DNA of 64,000 nt from Micromonospora sp. HK10 (GCF_000982955.1 NZ_KQ058852.1:56675-120674); one strand, 5' to 3'. Counted from the stretch's first letter, positions 35,992-44,191 are shown. Notes: generated by a model from the letters alone, not told the origin. Made by a program: numbers and translations.

Positions 35992-36936
35992 GTGAGCGAG
36001 GACGCCCCGCCGCTGGCCCGCGCCACCCTGGACCGGTCGGCGCACCGGCGGACCGACCCGGACTGGCTGGCCGAGGCGTGGGAGCGGGCCCGGGTGCTGG
36101 TGCTGGACTCGACCGACGGGGGGCGGGCACTGGTCCGCGGCCCGGCCGCCCCGCCCGAACTGGTGCTGGTCGGCGCCGGTGAGCTGCCCGAGGTGCCGCG
36201 TTCGGTGCCGATGTTCCTCGGCGTCGAGCCGGACGGCGTACCGGTCTTCGCGGTGGACTCCACCCTGCCGGAGCTCCCGGACACCCGGCGGGCTCACCTG
36301 CGGGAGGTGGGCCACCTCCTGGTCGACCGGGACGCGGGCATCTTCACCACCGCGCTCGCCCTGCTGAACTGGCACCGGCGGCACGGCTACTCGGCGGCCA
36401 CCGGGCAGCCCACCCAGGTCGACGAGGCGGGCTGGTCGCGGGTGGACCCGACCGGCGACCGGACGTGGCCGCGTACCGATCCGGCGATGATCGTCCTGGT
36501 GCACGACGGGGTGGCCGGTCCCGACGGGCGCTGCCTGCTCGGCAACAACGCCACCTGGCCGCGGGTGCCCGGGGAGCGCCGTTTCTCCTGCCTGGCCGGC
36601 TATGTCGAGCCGGGGGAGTCGGCGGAGGCCGCCGTGCTGCGCGAGGTCCGCGAGGAGGTCGGCGTCGCCGTCGAGGAGATCCGGTACGCGGCCAGCCAGG
36701 CCTGGCCGTTCCCCGGCTCGCTGATGCTCGGCTTCCTGGCCCGCGCCGACGCGGACGCCCCGATCCGGGTCGACCCGGCGGAGATCGCCCACGCCCGCTG
36801 GTTCAGCCGTCAGGAGATCGGCGCGGCGCTGGCCGGCGAGCGGGTGCCCGTGGGCGGCGGGGACCGCCTGCTGCTGCCGCCCCCGTCGTCGATCGCGCTC
36901 TTCCTGGTCCGGCACTGGCTCGACGACCGGGCCTGA
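35992..36936 (+). CDS. nudC: NudC-like NAD(+) diphosphatase (Nudix hydrolase)
   Basis: A 314-residue enzyme. The Nudix box is GYVEPGESAEAAVLREVREEVGV (about 203-225), followed by the NADH-pyrophosphatase marker SQAWPFPGS (about 236-244); PRTDPAMIVLVHDG precedes the box. The N-terminal zinc ribbon of classical NudC is lost: the region HGYSAATGQPTQVDEAGWSRVDPTGD has no Cys where CxxC pairs are expected. It should hydrolyse NAD(H) or remove NAD caps from RNA. The last 41 bases are echoed downstream. Confidence 0.85.
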   Translation: MSEDAPPLARATLDRSAHRRTDPDWLAEAWERARVLVLDSTDGGRALVRGPAAPPELVLVGAGELPEVPRSVPMFLGVEPDGVPVFAVDSTLPELPDTRRAHLREVGHLLVDRDAGIFTTALALLNWHRRHGYSAATGQPTQVDEAGWSRVDPTGDRTWPRTDPAMIVLVHDGVAGPDGRCLLGNNATWPRVPGERRFSCLAGYVEPGESAEAAVLREVREEVGVAVEEIRYAASQAWPFPGSLMLGFLARADADAPIRVDPAEIAHARWFSRQEIGAALAGERVPVGGGDRLLLPPPSSIALFLVRHWLDDRA

Positions 36937-36988
36937 CCGGCCGGCCGCCTCTTCCTGGTCGGCGCTGGCGCGACCACCGGGTCTGACC
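36898..36988 (+). repeat. duplicated 3' end of the nudC gene
   Basis: 36898-36938 (last codons, stop TGA, two bases) and 36949-36988 align over their whole length with one deletion and four substitutions. Both begin CTCTTCCTGGTC and end TCTGACC or CCTGACC. Confidence 0.8.
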
Positions 36989-37028
36989 CGTCGAGGCGGG
37001 TGTTCGCGCGTCCCGGGCCTGGACACGG

Positions 37029-37072
37029 CCCCGGCCCGGGACCGTCGTTGCCGCGGCGGTCCCGGGCCGGGG
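37029..37072. terminator. strong GC hairpin
   Basis: A perfect 16-bp stem (37029-37044 with 37057-37072) and a 12-nt loop between nudC and a convergent gene. Confidence 0.6.
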
Positions 37073-37150
37073 ACACGGGCCGCCGTGGTCGGGTGAGGCA
37101 AGGAACGCGGCGGGGGAGCCGGTCCGACCACGGCGGACGTCAGGAGCGGG

Positions 37151-37426
37151 TCAACTGCCGTCCCAGCGGTAGGACAGGGCCGGCACGGGAGCCGGATCGT
37201 CCACCGGCAGCACCTTGACCCGGTGCCGGCCGGCGCGGACGGCCCCCACGCAGGCCAGCGCCCGGGCCAGCACCAGCGCGGCGTCCCGGTCGTCGGCGTG
37301 GAGGACCTGGCGGCGCGGCTCCGGCGCGGTGGGCTCGTCCCGCAGCCGGCCGCCGTCGGCCCAGGCGGCCTCGAGGTCGGTGTCGGCGACGGATCGGATC
37401 TCGGTGCGGACGATCAGGAACCGCAT
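37151..37426 (-). CDS. hypothetical protein (91 residues)
   Basis: Begins MRFLIVRTEIRSVADTDLEAAW, is mixed alpha/beta, and ends VPALSYRWDGS. ATG 37426 has GGGGGA 6 nt upstream, preferred over the ATG at 37489. It lies downstream of the regulator/DUF397 pair on the same strand but behind a hairpin. I do not recognise a family. Confidence 0.65.
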   Translation of the reverse strand: MRFLIVRTEIRSVADTDLEAAWADGGRLRDEPTAPEPRRQVLHADDRDAALVLARALACVGAVRAGRHRVKVLPVDDPAPVPALSYRWDGS

Positions 37427-37592
37427 GAGTGTCCCCCGGTCGGGATGGACGGGTACGCGCTGGAACTTCCACGTCACTCTCATCGACATGTTACGCCCGG
37501 TGAGCGTCCCAGCAAGTGAAACCCGACGATTGCTTGACGCTCTGACCGATCGGTGGAGCCCAGGTCAGCGGGGTTGTCCCGGGTGGACACGC

Positions 37593-37625
37593 GTCGGGGC
37601 CGCCGGCAACACCGACGGCCCCGAC
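37593..37625 (-). terminator. hairpin after the DUF397 gene
   Basis: GTCGGGGCCG (37593-37602) pairs with CGGCCCCGAC (37616-37625), 12 nt beyond the DUF397 stop. Confidence 0.55.
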
Positions 37626-37636
37626 CACTCACCGGA

Positions 37637-37876
37637 TCAGTTCAGGTCGAACTGGCCGTTCTTCGCGCCGGCGATGAAGCCCAGCCAGCCGGCCCGGTTG
37701 AACAGCAGCACCGGTCCACCGCGGTCCTTGCTGTCCCGCAGCGCCACCGCCGCGGGCCCGGTACGCAGGGGGGCGACCTCCACGCAGTTCGAGGTCTGGC
37801 TGCGGGTGCTCTTGCGCCAGGCGGCACCGGCAAGCTGCGGGGCGAGGCCGGACGCGCTGGTACGGATCTGGTTCAT
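37637..37876 (-). CDS. DUF397 domain protein (partner of the upstream WhiJ/Scr1-type regulator)
   Basis: A 79-residue protein with the DUF397 signature: AAWRKSTRSQTSNCVEVAPL then VALRDSKDRGGPVLLFNRAGWLGFIAGAKNG. In Streptomyces these proteins occur next to XRE regulators of the WhiJ/BldB network and are also described as toxin-like partners. The 72-nt distance to the regulator on the same strand supports that pairing. AGGAGC lies upstream of the ATG. Confidence 0.9.
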   Translation of the reverse strand: MNQIRTSASGLAPQLAGAAWRKSTRSQTSNCVEVAPLRTGPAAVALRDSKDRGGPVLLFNRAGWLGFIAGAKNGQFDLN

Positions 37877-37948
37877 GTTCTGCTCCTGCTCTGGAGTGCT
37901 CCGATCGGGACGAGTGACGCCGCAGGCCGGACGGCCGGCTGTGCGCGA

Positions 37949-38926
37949 TCACCGGTCCGTCGTCAGGCGCCCCGAGGCACGGCGGCGTTGGGCCGGCGCC
38001 GTTGCCGGGCCGTACGCCACTGTGGACTCGGCTGCCGTCTCGGGCCGTCCCGTCGCCTCGAAGAGCCAGGAGAGGGTGTCCGATGCGGAGAGCGCCGCCG
38101 AGCATAGCCACTCGAACACCACTTTATAGCGATTTAGGGTGTTTGCCTCGCTTGACATGACGTCGGTGAAGCCACCTTCGATGGCCAACGTCTCCGGGTC
38201 GAGCGGATCCGCAAACCGGTACACCGAGAACGCGGTCGGTGGCAGGTACCAGTCGCCGATCCGGGTGTCGCGCAGCAGCAGGCGCAGCGTGACGTTCGGC
38301 AGCATGGCCACCTCGCAGAGGTGGGCGAACTGGTCGTGCAGCATCTCCGGCGGGCCGGCCCGCCGGCCCAGCGCCGCCTCCTCCAGCACCGCCGTGTAGC
38401 GGGGCGCGTCGGGACGGGTCAGCAGCGACTGGCGGGCCTGGCGTGCGCGTACCTCGGTCTCCGGGTCCTCGGCGGCCTCCGGGTCGCCGGCCCGCTCCGC
38501 CACCCGGGCGGCCGAGATGATCCGGTGCCGGGCGTAGCCGGCGGTCTGGAGCAACCCGGGGACCAGCACCGGGTTGTACTCCAGGATCTCGGCGCAACCC
38601 GCCTCCAACTCGGCGAAGGCGCGCTGCTGCTCGGTCATCACCGGGAAGTTGCGCAGCCAGCCGCGCATGTCGCCGGCCTCCAGCGTGATCGCCAGCAGCT
38701 CCTCGCGCTGCTCGTCACCGGCGCCGTAGAGGTTGAGCAGGACGCCGACGTCGTCCGGGTCGGGGCGGCTGCGGCCGTTCTCCAGTCGGGACAGCTTGGA
38801 CGCGGACGCCCAGCCGATCCGCTCGATGACCTGGTCACCGGTGAGGCCGGCCCGCTCGCGCAGCCGGCGCAGTTCGGTGCCGAGCCTGCGACGACGCAGG
38901 ATCGGCCCTGGTGCGGCAGGAGGCAC
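37949..38926 (-). CDS. XRE-family regulator with DUF5753 (WhiJ/Scr1 type)
   Basis: A 325-residue protein: HTH at about 18-70 (LRRLRERAGLTGDQVIERIGWASASKLSRLENGRSRP), then a DUF5753 ligand/partner domain with VLVPGLLQTAGYARHRI and the typical GDWYLPPTAFSVYRFADP. GTG 38926 follows AGAGGA. It should bind DNA and respond to its DUF397 partner; the target genes are not known. Confidence 0.88.
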   Translation of the reverse strand: MPPAAPGPILRRRRLGTELRRLRERAGLTGDQVIERIGWASASKLSRLENGRSRPDPDDVGVLLNLYGAGDEQREELLAITLEAGDMRGWLRNFPVMTEQQRAFAELEAGCAEILEYNPVLVPGLLQTAGYARHRIISAARVAERAGDPEAAEDPETEVRARQARQSLLTRPDAPRYTAVLEEAALGRRAGPPEMLHDQFAHLCEVAMLPNVTLRLLLRDTRIGDWYLPPTAFSVYRFADPLDPETLAIEGGFTDVMSSEANTLNRYKVVFEWLCSAALSASDTLSWLFEATGRPETAAESTVAYGPATAPAQRRRASGRLTTDR

Positions 38927-39152
38927 GGTGTCCTCTTTCCGTCGACCGCCGCGGGTCACGACGGTAACTGTATGGAATTCGCCCCCCACGGTCAGTATGG
39001 ACGTCGCGACCGGCCCCGGAGGTTCCGGTGCGGGCGTGTCTCGCGACAAAAAGAGGACTGTGGAGGGGTGTTCGAGCGCCGGACGGGGAGGTCCGGGCCG
39101 GCCACCCGCCCCCGACGCGCCCGCCGCGGCGCATCCCCGCCGGAGGGAACCG

Positions 39153-40439
39153 ATGCGCACCGTCCTGCGCCGCCCCGACTTCCGCCTGCTCTTCGTCGCC
39201 GTGCTGGCCAGCATGGCGGCCGAGTCCGTACTGCTGCTCGCCCTCGCCGTCTGGGTGAAGGACCTGACCGGCTCCGACGGCATGGCCGGCGCGACCATCT
39301 TCGCCATCATCGCGCCGATGACGCTGGCGCCGCTGGTCGGCTGGCTGGTCGACCGGTACCGCCGCCGGCCGTTCTTCGTGGTCGCGAATCTCAGCGCGGC
39401 GGTGCTGCTCTGCCCGCTCTTCGCGGTCCGGGACCGGGCCGACGTCTGGGTCATCTACGTGGTGGCGGCGCTGTACGGGCTGTCGTACATCGCGTTGAGC
39501 GCGGTGCTCAGCGGACTGATCCGGCAGCTGATCCCGAGCGACCTGCTGGCCGACGCGAACGGCCTGCTGCAGACCGTCCGGCAGGGCCTACGGCTGGTCG
39601 GGCCGCTGGCCGGCGCCGGGCTGTACGCCGCGGTCGGCGGCTGGCTGCTGGCCGCCCTCGCGATGCTCGGGTTCCTCGTCGCCGCGGCCGTGGTCGGCCT
39701 GCTCCGGGTCAGGGAGAGCGCGCCGTCCGGTGCCGACCTGCGCTGGACCGCCGAGCTGGGGGCGGGGCTGCGGCACCTCTCCGGCGAGCCGGCGCTGCGC
39801 CGGGCCCTGCTCGGATACGGGCTGGGCTCGCTGGTGATGGGCTTCACCGAGTCGTTGATCTTCGCGTACGTGGACCAGGGGCTGGGGCGCGACGCCGCGT
39901 TCGTCGGCGTGCTGGTCACCGTGCAGGGGTTCGGCGGGCTGGCCGGCGCGCTGCTCTCGGCGACCGTGGTGCGCCGGGCCGGCGAGGTGGGCGCGCTCGC
40001 CGCCGGGGTGACGTTCTTCGGGCCGGCCGCGCTGGCCCTGGCGTACCCCCGGCTCTGGCTCGGTGTGCTGGCGTTGCTGCTGGCCGGGCTGTCGCTGCCG
40101 TTGACCATGGTCGGGCTGAACACGCTGGTCCAGCGGCGCACCCCGCCGGGCCTGCTCGGCCGGGTCGCCGCCGCCGCCGAGGCGCTGGTCAGCGGCCCGC
40201 AGGCGCTCTCCATCGGCACCGGCGCGCTGCTCGTCGGCGTCCTGGACTACCGCCTGCTCTTCGCCCTGGTCGGGCTGACCACCACCGCCGCCGGCCTCTA
40301 CCTCTGGCACGGCCGCCGGCTGACCCCGCCGCCCGCTCGAACCGGCACCCCGCCGCCCGTCGTTCCCCGCCCGCGCCGGCCGCTGCCGGCCGTCGATCAT
40401 GAGGTGGTGGTGCCGACCCGCCGGCAGCGCGTGCGCTGA
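39153..40439 (+). CDS. MFS transporter, EntS-like
   Basis: A 428-residue protein with about twelve helices and the loop motif WLVDRYRRRPFFVVAN between helices 2 and 3. The family (MFS_3) includes siderophore and drug exporters. GGAGGGAA (39142-39149) precedes the ATG. The C-terminal 45 residues are a Pro-rich cytoplasmic tail. No adjacent biosynthetic genes reveal a substrate. Confidence 0.85.
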   Translation: MRTVLRRPDFRLLFVAVLASMAAESVLLLALAVWVKDLTGSDGMAGATIFAIIAPMTLAPLVGWLVDRYRRRPFFVVANLSAAVLLCPLFAVRDRADVWVIYVVAALYGLSYIALSAVLSGLIRQLIPSDLLADANGLLQTVRQGLRLVGPLAGAGLYAAVGGWLLAALAMLGFLVAAAVVGLLRVRESAPSGADLRWTAELGAGLRHLSGEPALRRALLGYGLGSLVMGFTESLIFAYVDQGLGRDAAFVGVLVTVQGFGGLAGALLSATVVRRAGEVGALAAGVTFFGPAALALAYPRLWLGVLALLLAGLSLPLTMVGLNTLVQRRTPPGLLGRVAAAAEALVSGPQALSIGTGALLVGVLDYRLLFALVGLTTTAAGLYLWHGRRLTPPPARTGTPPPVVPRPRRPLPAVDHEVVVPTRRQRVR

Positions 40440-40456
40440 ACCGGGCCCGAACGGCA

Positions 40457-40489
40457 CCGAGCGGCCGGCCCGTAAGGGCGGCCGCTCGG
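40457..40489. terminator. hairpin between convergent genes
   Basis: CCGAGCGGCCG (40457-40467) pairs with CGGCCGCTCGG (40479-40489), directly after the MFS gene and before the mycoredoxin 3' end. Confidence 0.6.
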
Positions 40490-40507
40490 CGCGAGCGTGC
40501 GAGGCGG

Positions 40508-40750
40508 TCAGCGGGTGAGGCTGGCCAGGTGCTCCTTGACCTGCTTGATCGAGGGGTTGGTCAGGGCGCTGCCGTCGTCGAACTTCAGCGTCGGGACGGT
40601 CTGGTTGCCGCCGTTGACGCTCATCACGAACTCCGCGGCCGCGGGGTCCTGCTCGATGTCGACCACCTCGTACCCGATGCCCTCCCGGTCGAGCTGCGAC
40701 TTCAGCCGGTGGCAGTAGCCGCACCACGAGGTGGAATACATCGTCAACAT
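40508..40750 (-). CDS. mrx1: mycoredoxin (glutaredoxin-like)
   Basis: An 80-residue thioredoxin-fold protein. The active site is CGYC (residues 10-13, in YSTSWCGYCHRLK) and the cis-Pro is in QTVPTLKF. Mycoredoxin-1 reduces mycothiol-mixed disulfides, in line with mshB in the same window. ATG 40750 has GGAGG upstream. The mrx1-uvrD2 divergent pair matches mycobacterial order. Confidence 0.88.
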   Translation of the reverse strand: MLTMYSTSWCGYCHRLKSQLDREGIGYEVVDIEQDPAAAEFVMSVNGGNQTVPTLKFDDGSALTNPSIKQVKEHLASLTR

Positions 40751-40841
40751 GGTCAGGTCCTCCAAGGGGTGGCTCGCGCCCGGTCCGGTCAGGCCAGGCT
40801 AACGGCTGCAACGTCGGCGGGGCCTGGGATGATTCCTGGCT

Positions 40842-42989
40842 GTGGTGGTTCACTCAGCGGCGGACGGGGTGCTGGCCGGGCTCGACCCCGAGCAGCGGTC
40901 CGCGGTGACCGCCCCGGCCGGCCCGGTCTGCATCCTGGCCGGCGCCGGCACCGGGAAGACCCGCGCGGTGACCTCCCGGATCGCCCACCGCGCGCTCACC
41001 GGCGACATCTCCCCCCGGCACGTGCTGGCGGTCACCTTCACCGCCCGCGCCGCCGCCGAGATGCGGAGCCGGCTCGCCGCGCTCGGCGTCGGCGGCGTCC
41101 AGGCGCGCACCTTCCATGCGGCGGCGCTGCGCCAGGTCCGCTACTTCGCGCCCCGGCTGCTGGCCGGGCGGGCCATGCCGGAACTGCTGGACAGCAAGGT
41201 CCGGGTGGTCACCCTGGCCGCCGCCAAGGTGGGCCTGCGCGCCGACCGGGCCGCCGCCCGCGACCTGTCCGGCGAGATCGAGTGGGCCAAGTCGTCGCTG
41301 GTCGAGCCCGGTGAGTACGTGGTGGCCGCGGCGAAGGCGCTGCGCGAGACCCCGTACGAGCCGGCGAAGGTGGCCGAGGTCTTCGCCGCGTACGAGCGAC
41401 TCAAGCGCGGCAACGGGGTGATCGACTTCGAGGACATGCTGCGCGCCGCGGTCTGGGGGATCGAGGAGCACCCGGACGTCGCCGAGCAGGTGCGCGGCCA
41501 GTACCGGCACTTCGTGGTCGACGAGTACCAGGACGTCAACCCGCTCCAGCAGCGGCTGCTCGAGGCCTGGCTGGGCGGCCGGGACGACCTCACCGTGGTC
41601 GGCGACGCCAGCCAGACCATCTACACCTTCACCGGCGCCACCTCGACGTACCTGGTCGACTTTCCGCGCCGGTACCGGCAGGCCACGGTGGTCCGGCTGG
41701 TCCGCGACTACCGCTCCACCCCCCAGGTGGTCGGGCTGGCCAACGCGGTGATCTCCCAGGCCCGGGGCACCGAGGCCCGGCTGCGGCTGGAGCTGCACGG
41801 CCAGCGCCCGCCCGGCCCGGACCCGGAGCTGCGGATCTTCACCGACGAGCCGGCCGAGGCCAGCGCGGTGGCGGCCCGCTGCCGGACGCTGGTCGAGGCC
41901 GGCACCCCGGCCCGGGAGATCGCGGTGCTGTTCCGCACCAACGCGCAGTCCGAGGCGTACGAGAAGGCGCTCACCGAGGCCGAGGTGCCCTACGTCGTGC
42001 AGGGCGCGGAGCGCTTCTTCGAGCGGCCCGAGGTGCGCCAGGCGATGATCGCGCTGCGCGCCGCCACCCGGTCCATCCCGGGGGAGACCCCGCTGCCGAC
42101 CGCCGTGATGGAAGGGCTCGGCGCGGTCGGCTGGGCCCGGGACACCCCACCGGCCGGCGGCGCCGCGCGGGAGCGGTGGGAGGCGCTCTCCGCGCTGGTC
42201 CAGCTCGCCGAGGAGTACGCGGCGACGCCCGCGGTGGTGCCGATCGGCGAGGCCGCTTCGGTCGAGCGGCCGGTGACCCTGGCCGACTTCAACGAGGAGC
42301 TGGCCCGGCGGGCCGCCCAGCAGCACGTGCCGACGGTCGAGGGGGTGACCCTGGCGTCGCTGCACTCGGCCAAGGGGTTGGAGTGGGACGCCGTCTTCCT
42401 GGTCGGCCTCGCCGAGGGCACCCTGCCCACCACGTACGCGAAGACCCCGGAGCAGGTGGAGGAGGAGCGGCGGCTGCTCTACGTCGGCGTCACCCGGGCC
42501 CGGCAGTGGCTCTGGCTGTCGTACGCGGCGGCCCGCTCGCCGGGGGGCCGGGCCCGGCGGCCCTCCCGCTTCCTGCCCCAGCTGGACCGGTCCGGTGGCG
42601 GCGAACGGGCCGGCGCGGGCCCGGCCCGGCGCGCCGAACGGCGGCGCAGCCAGGTGGTCTCCTGCCGGATCTGCGGCGCGACCCTGCTCGCCGGGGCGGA
42701 CCGGAAGCTGGGGCGCTGCCCGACCTGCCCCTCCGATCTGGACGAGGAGCTGTACGAGCGGCTGCGCGAGTGGCGGCAGCGGGTCGCGGAGGCGCAGAAG
42801 GTGCCGGCGTACGTGGTGTTCACCGACGCCACCCTCACCGCGCTGGCCGAGCGGAAGCCGGGGCGGGTCGAGGAGCTGATTGCGATCGCCGGGATCGGCC
42901 CCCGCAAACTGGGACTTTACGGGGATACCGTGCTGGCGCTGGTGGCCGGCGCCGGGGTCGACGACGTCTGCCCGCAGAAAAGTTTCTAA
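40842..42989 (+). CDS. uvrD2: UvrD2-type SF1 helicase with HRDC domain
   Basis: A 715-residue 3'-5' DNA helicase. Walker A ILAGAGTGKT (about 30-39), DEYQDVNP (about 226), QTIYTFTGA, SLHSAKGLEWDAVFLVGLAEG and VGVTRARQWLWLS are intact. A tetracysteine segment (CRICG..CPTC, about 607-630) leads into a C-terminal HRDC domain. This architecture is that of mycobacterial UvrD2. GTG 40842 or the adjacent GTG 40845. Confidence 0.93.
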   Translation: MVVHSAADGVLAGLDPEQRSAVTAPAGPVCILAGAGTGKTRAVTSRIAHRALTGDISPRHVLAVTFTARAAAEMRSRLAALGVGGVQARTFHAAALRQVRYFAPRLLAGRAMPELLDSKVRVVTLAAAKVGLRADRAAARDLSGEIEWAKSSLVEPGEYVVAAAKALRETPYEPAKVAEVFAAYERLKRGNGVIDFEDMLRAAVWGIEEHPDVAEQVRGQYRHFVVDEYQDVNPLQQRLLEAWLGGRDDLTVVGDASQTIYTFTGATSTYLVDFPRRYRQATVVRLVRDYRSTPQVVGLANAVISQARGTEARLRLELHGQRPPGPDPELRIFTDEPAEASAVAARCRTLVEAGTPAREIAVLFRTNAQSEAYEKALTEAEVPYVVQGAERFFERPEVRQAMIALRAATRSIPGETPLPTAVMEGLGAVGWARDTPPAGGAARERWEALSALVQLAEEYAATPAVVPIGEAASVERPVTLADFNEELARRAAQQHVPTVEGVTLASLHSAKGLEWDAVFLVGLAEGTLPTTYAKTPEQVEEERRLLYVGVTRARQWLWLSYAAARSPGGRARRPSRFLPQLDRSGGGERAGAGPARRAERRRSQVVSCRICGATLLAGADRKLGRCPTCPSDLDEELYERLREWRQRVAEAQKVPAYVVFTDATLTALAERKPGRVEELIAIAGIGPRKLGLYGDTVLALVAGAGVDDVCPQKSF

Positions 42990-43006
42990 ATCTCGCGGTA
43001 AATCGT

Positions 43007-43036
43007 TTGCCCTCGCCCGAGGGCGAGGCATAGCCT
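43007..43036 (+). promoter_or_regulatory. promoter of the whiB7 leader transcript with a palindromic spacer
   Basis: TTGCCC (43007-43012) and TAGCCT (43031-43036) are 18 nt apart. AAATCG directly precedes the -35, as AT-rich bases do at WhiB7-activated promoters. The spacer contains the perfect palindrome CCTCGCCC-GA-GGGCGAGG (43011-43028). Confidence 0.55.
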
Positions 43037-43090
43037 CATGACACACCTCGCGAGCGGCGCCATTCTGGCTGCTCAAGGGGGATGAGTCCA

Positions 43091-43381
43091 ATGGTCGATT
43101 CGAGGAACGTGAGGGAGGTGGCACCCGTGAAGATCTTCACCTATGAGCGTCTGGCGGCGATGCCAGCTGCCCGCGCTCCGCAGTCGTCCGTCCGGGTGGC
43201 CCGTGCCGCCCGACCGTCGGCTCCGCAGGTGCACCAGGCCCAGGTTCAGGCCGAGCTGAACCGGACCGTTGCGCCGCTCGCGGAGTTCGAGGGGACCAGT
43301 GGCTTCACGGGCATGGGCATCGGTGTCGTCAAGAAGCGCATGGATGTCCGCGGCGTTCCACCTCGAGGTAGACCGGTCTGA
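43091..43381 (+). CDS. upstream leader ORF of whiB7 (96 residues)
   Basis: Reads MVDSRNVREVAPVKIFTYER and ends VKKRMDVRGVPPRGRPV. Codon third positions are mostly G/C, so it looks translated. AAGGGGG (43075-43081) precedes ATG 43091; GTG 43127 with GGGAGG is an alternative, giving 84 residues. The last codons (CCT CGA GGT) and the stop lie inside an antiterminator helix, so its translation should set whiB7 readthrough. No domain is recognised; it may be a regulatory ORF, a true small protein, or both. Confidence 0.65.
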   Translation: MVDSRNVREVAPVKIFTYERLAAMPAARAPQSSVRVARAARPSAPQVHQAQVQAELNRTVAPLAEFEGTSGFTGMGIGVVKKRMDVRGVPPRGRPV

Positions 43382-43408
43382 CCACCAGACCACCGGCTCA
43401 CCTCGAGG
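43361..43408 (+). promoter_or_regulatory. antiterminator helix of the whiB7 leader
   Basis: CCTCGAGGT (43361-43369) pairs with ACCTCGAGG (43400-43408); inside, GGTCTG (43375-43380) pairs with CAGACC (43386-43391). The right arm shares bases 43405-43408 with the terminator stem, so both cannot form together. Confidence 0.6.
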
Positions 43409-43450
43409 CCGCGGAACCCGCACACCGGGATCCGCGGCCTCAGTTTTTTT
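43405..43450 (+). terminator. intrinsic terminator (attenuator) before whiB7
   Basis: GAGGCCGCGGA (43405-43415) pairs with TCCGCGGCCTC (43431-43441), extended inward by CCCG/CGGG across one A-A mismatch, and followed by seven T (43444-43450). It is the only textbook Rho-independent terminator with a pure T-tract I see in this GC-rich window. Confidence 0.88.
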
Positions 43451-43521
43451 GCACCGCCGTAGTGCCGAAGTACGTCGGAATCCGATCCACGAGATCGAAG
43501 TGAGAGAGAGGTGACCGGAGG

Positions 43522-43887
43522 ATGAGTCTGGCGTTGGCCCCACTCGACGTGAGCGTCGAGGTGGAGGCGAACCTGCCCTGCCGGAAGTTCGACCCCGACC
43601 TGTGGTTCTCCGACTCGCCCGCCGAGCTCGAGCTGGCCAAGTCGCTCTGCGGGGACTGCCCGCTGCGCGTCGAGTGCCTCGCCGGGGCGGTGGAGCGGGC
43701 CGAGCCCTGGGGCGTCTGGGGTGGCGAGATCTTCGAGCGTGGCGCGGTCGTCCCGCGCAAGCGGCCCCGTGGCCGTCCGCGCAAGGAGGACGTCGCCCGT
43801 GACGCCCAGCTCCGGGTCGAGGCGGAGGCGCGACTGGCGGCCAGTGGGCTGTCCGAGTCGCGCAACACCGTCCGGCTGGCGGCCTGA
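43522..43887 (+). CDS. whiB7: WhiB7 Fe-S transcription factor
   Basis: A 121-residue Wbl protein. Cys20, Cys43, Cys46 and Cys52 bind the [4Fe-4S] cluster; the GVWGG turn is at 64-68; and an AT-hook KRPRGRPRK follows at 80-88, which is specific to WhiB7/WblC. WhiB7 binds the sigma factor and activates intrinsic antibiotic-resistance genes on ribosome stress. It lies after uvrD2, as in mycobacteria. AGAGAGAGG is 10 nt before ATG 43522. Confidence 0.92.
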   Translation: MSLALAPLDVSVEVEANLPCRKFDPDLWFSDSPAELELAKSLCGDCPLRVECLAGAVERAEPWGVWGGEIFERGAVVPRKRPRGRPRKEDVARDAQLRVEAEARLAASGLSESRNTVRLAA

Positions 43888-43948
43888 CACACCCCGTTCC
43901 GCACATCCGCCGGTGATCCCCACCGGCCCGCGAAGAAAGTCGAAACCG

Positions 43949-44125
43949 ATGCTGCACCTGCCGAATGGAACCGAGATGCAACTACTCCACGAAGCGTTGT
44001 CCCGGGCTCGAATGCCCCGGCCTCAGGCCGGTCGCACCACCACGAGCACTGAGGCAACCCGTTCCGCCCGTACCGTCGCCATGCGTGGCCGCCGTGAGTC
44101 GGCCCGCGACCTGGGCGCTCTCTAG
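43949..44125 (+). CDS. small basic hypothetical protein (58 residues)
   Basis: Reads MLHLPNGTEMQLLHEALSRA and is then rich in Arg, Thr and Ala. The Shine-Dalgarno is weak (GAAGAAAG). The 61-nt gap after whiB7 and the terminator that follows suggest a shared transcript. No family recognised. Confidence 0.55.
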   Translation: MLHLPNGTEMQLLHEALSRARMPRPQAGRTTTSTEATRSARTVAMRGRRESARDLGAL

Positions 44126-44140
44126 ATCGCTACCTGAGGG

Positions 44141-44172
44141 AAGGGGCGGTGACCGGATGGTCACCGCCCCTT
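44141..44172. terminator. perfect hairpin between convergent genes
   Basis: AAGGGGCGGTGACC (44141-44154) pairs fully with 44159-44172 around GGAT, reading AA...TT at its ends, so it can serve both strands. Confidence 0.75.
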
Positions 44173-44191
44173 CGGCGTACGGCGTCCCGGG

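Noticed and set aside
37949..38926. Horizontal transfer of the regulator because of the AT-richer patch at about 38110-38160
   Set aside because: The patch is about 50 bp within an otherwise typical GC-rich gene and codes for a normal part of DUF5753.
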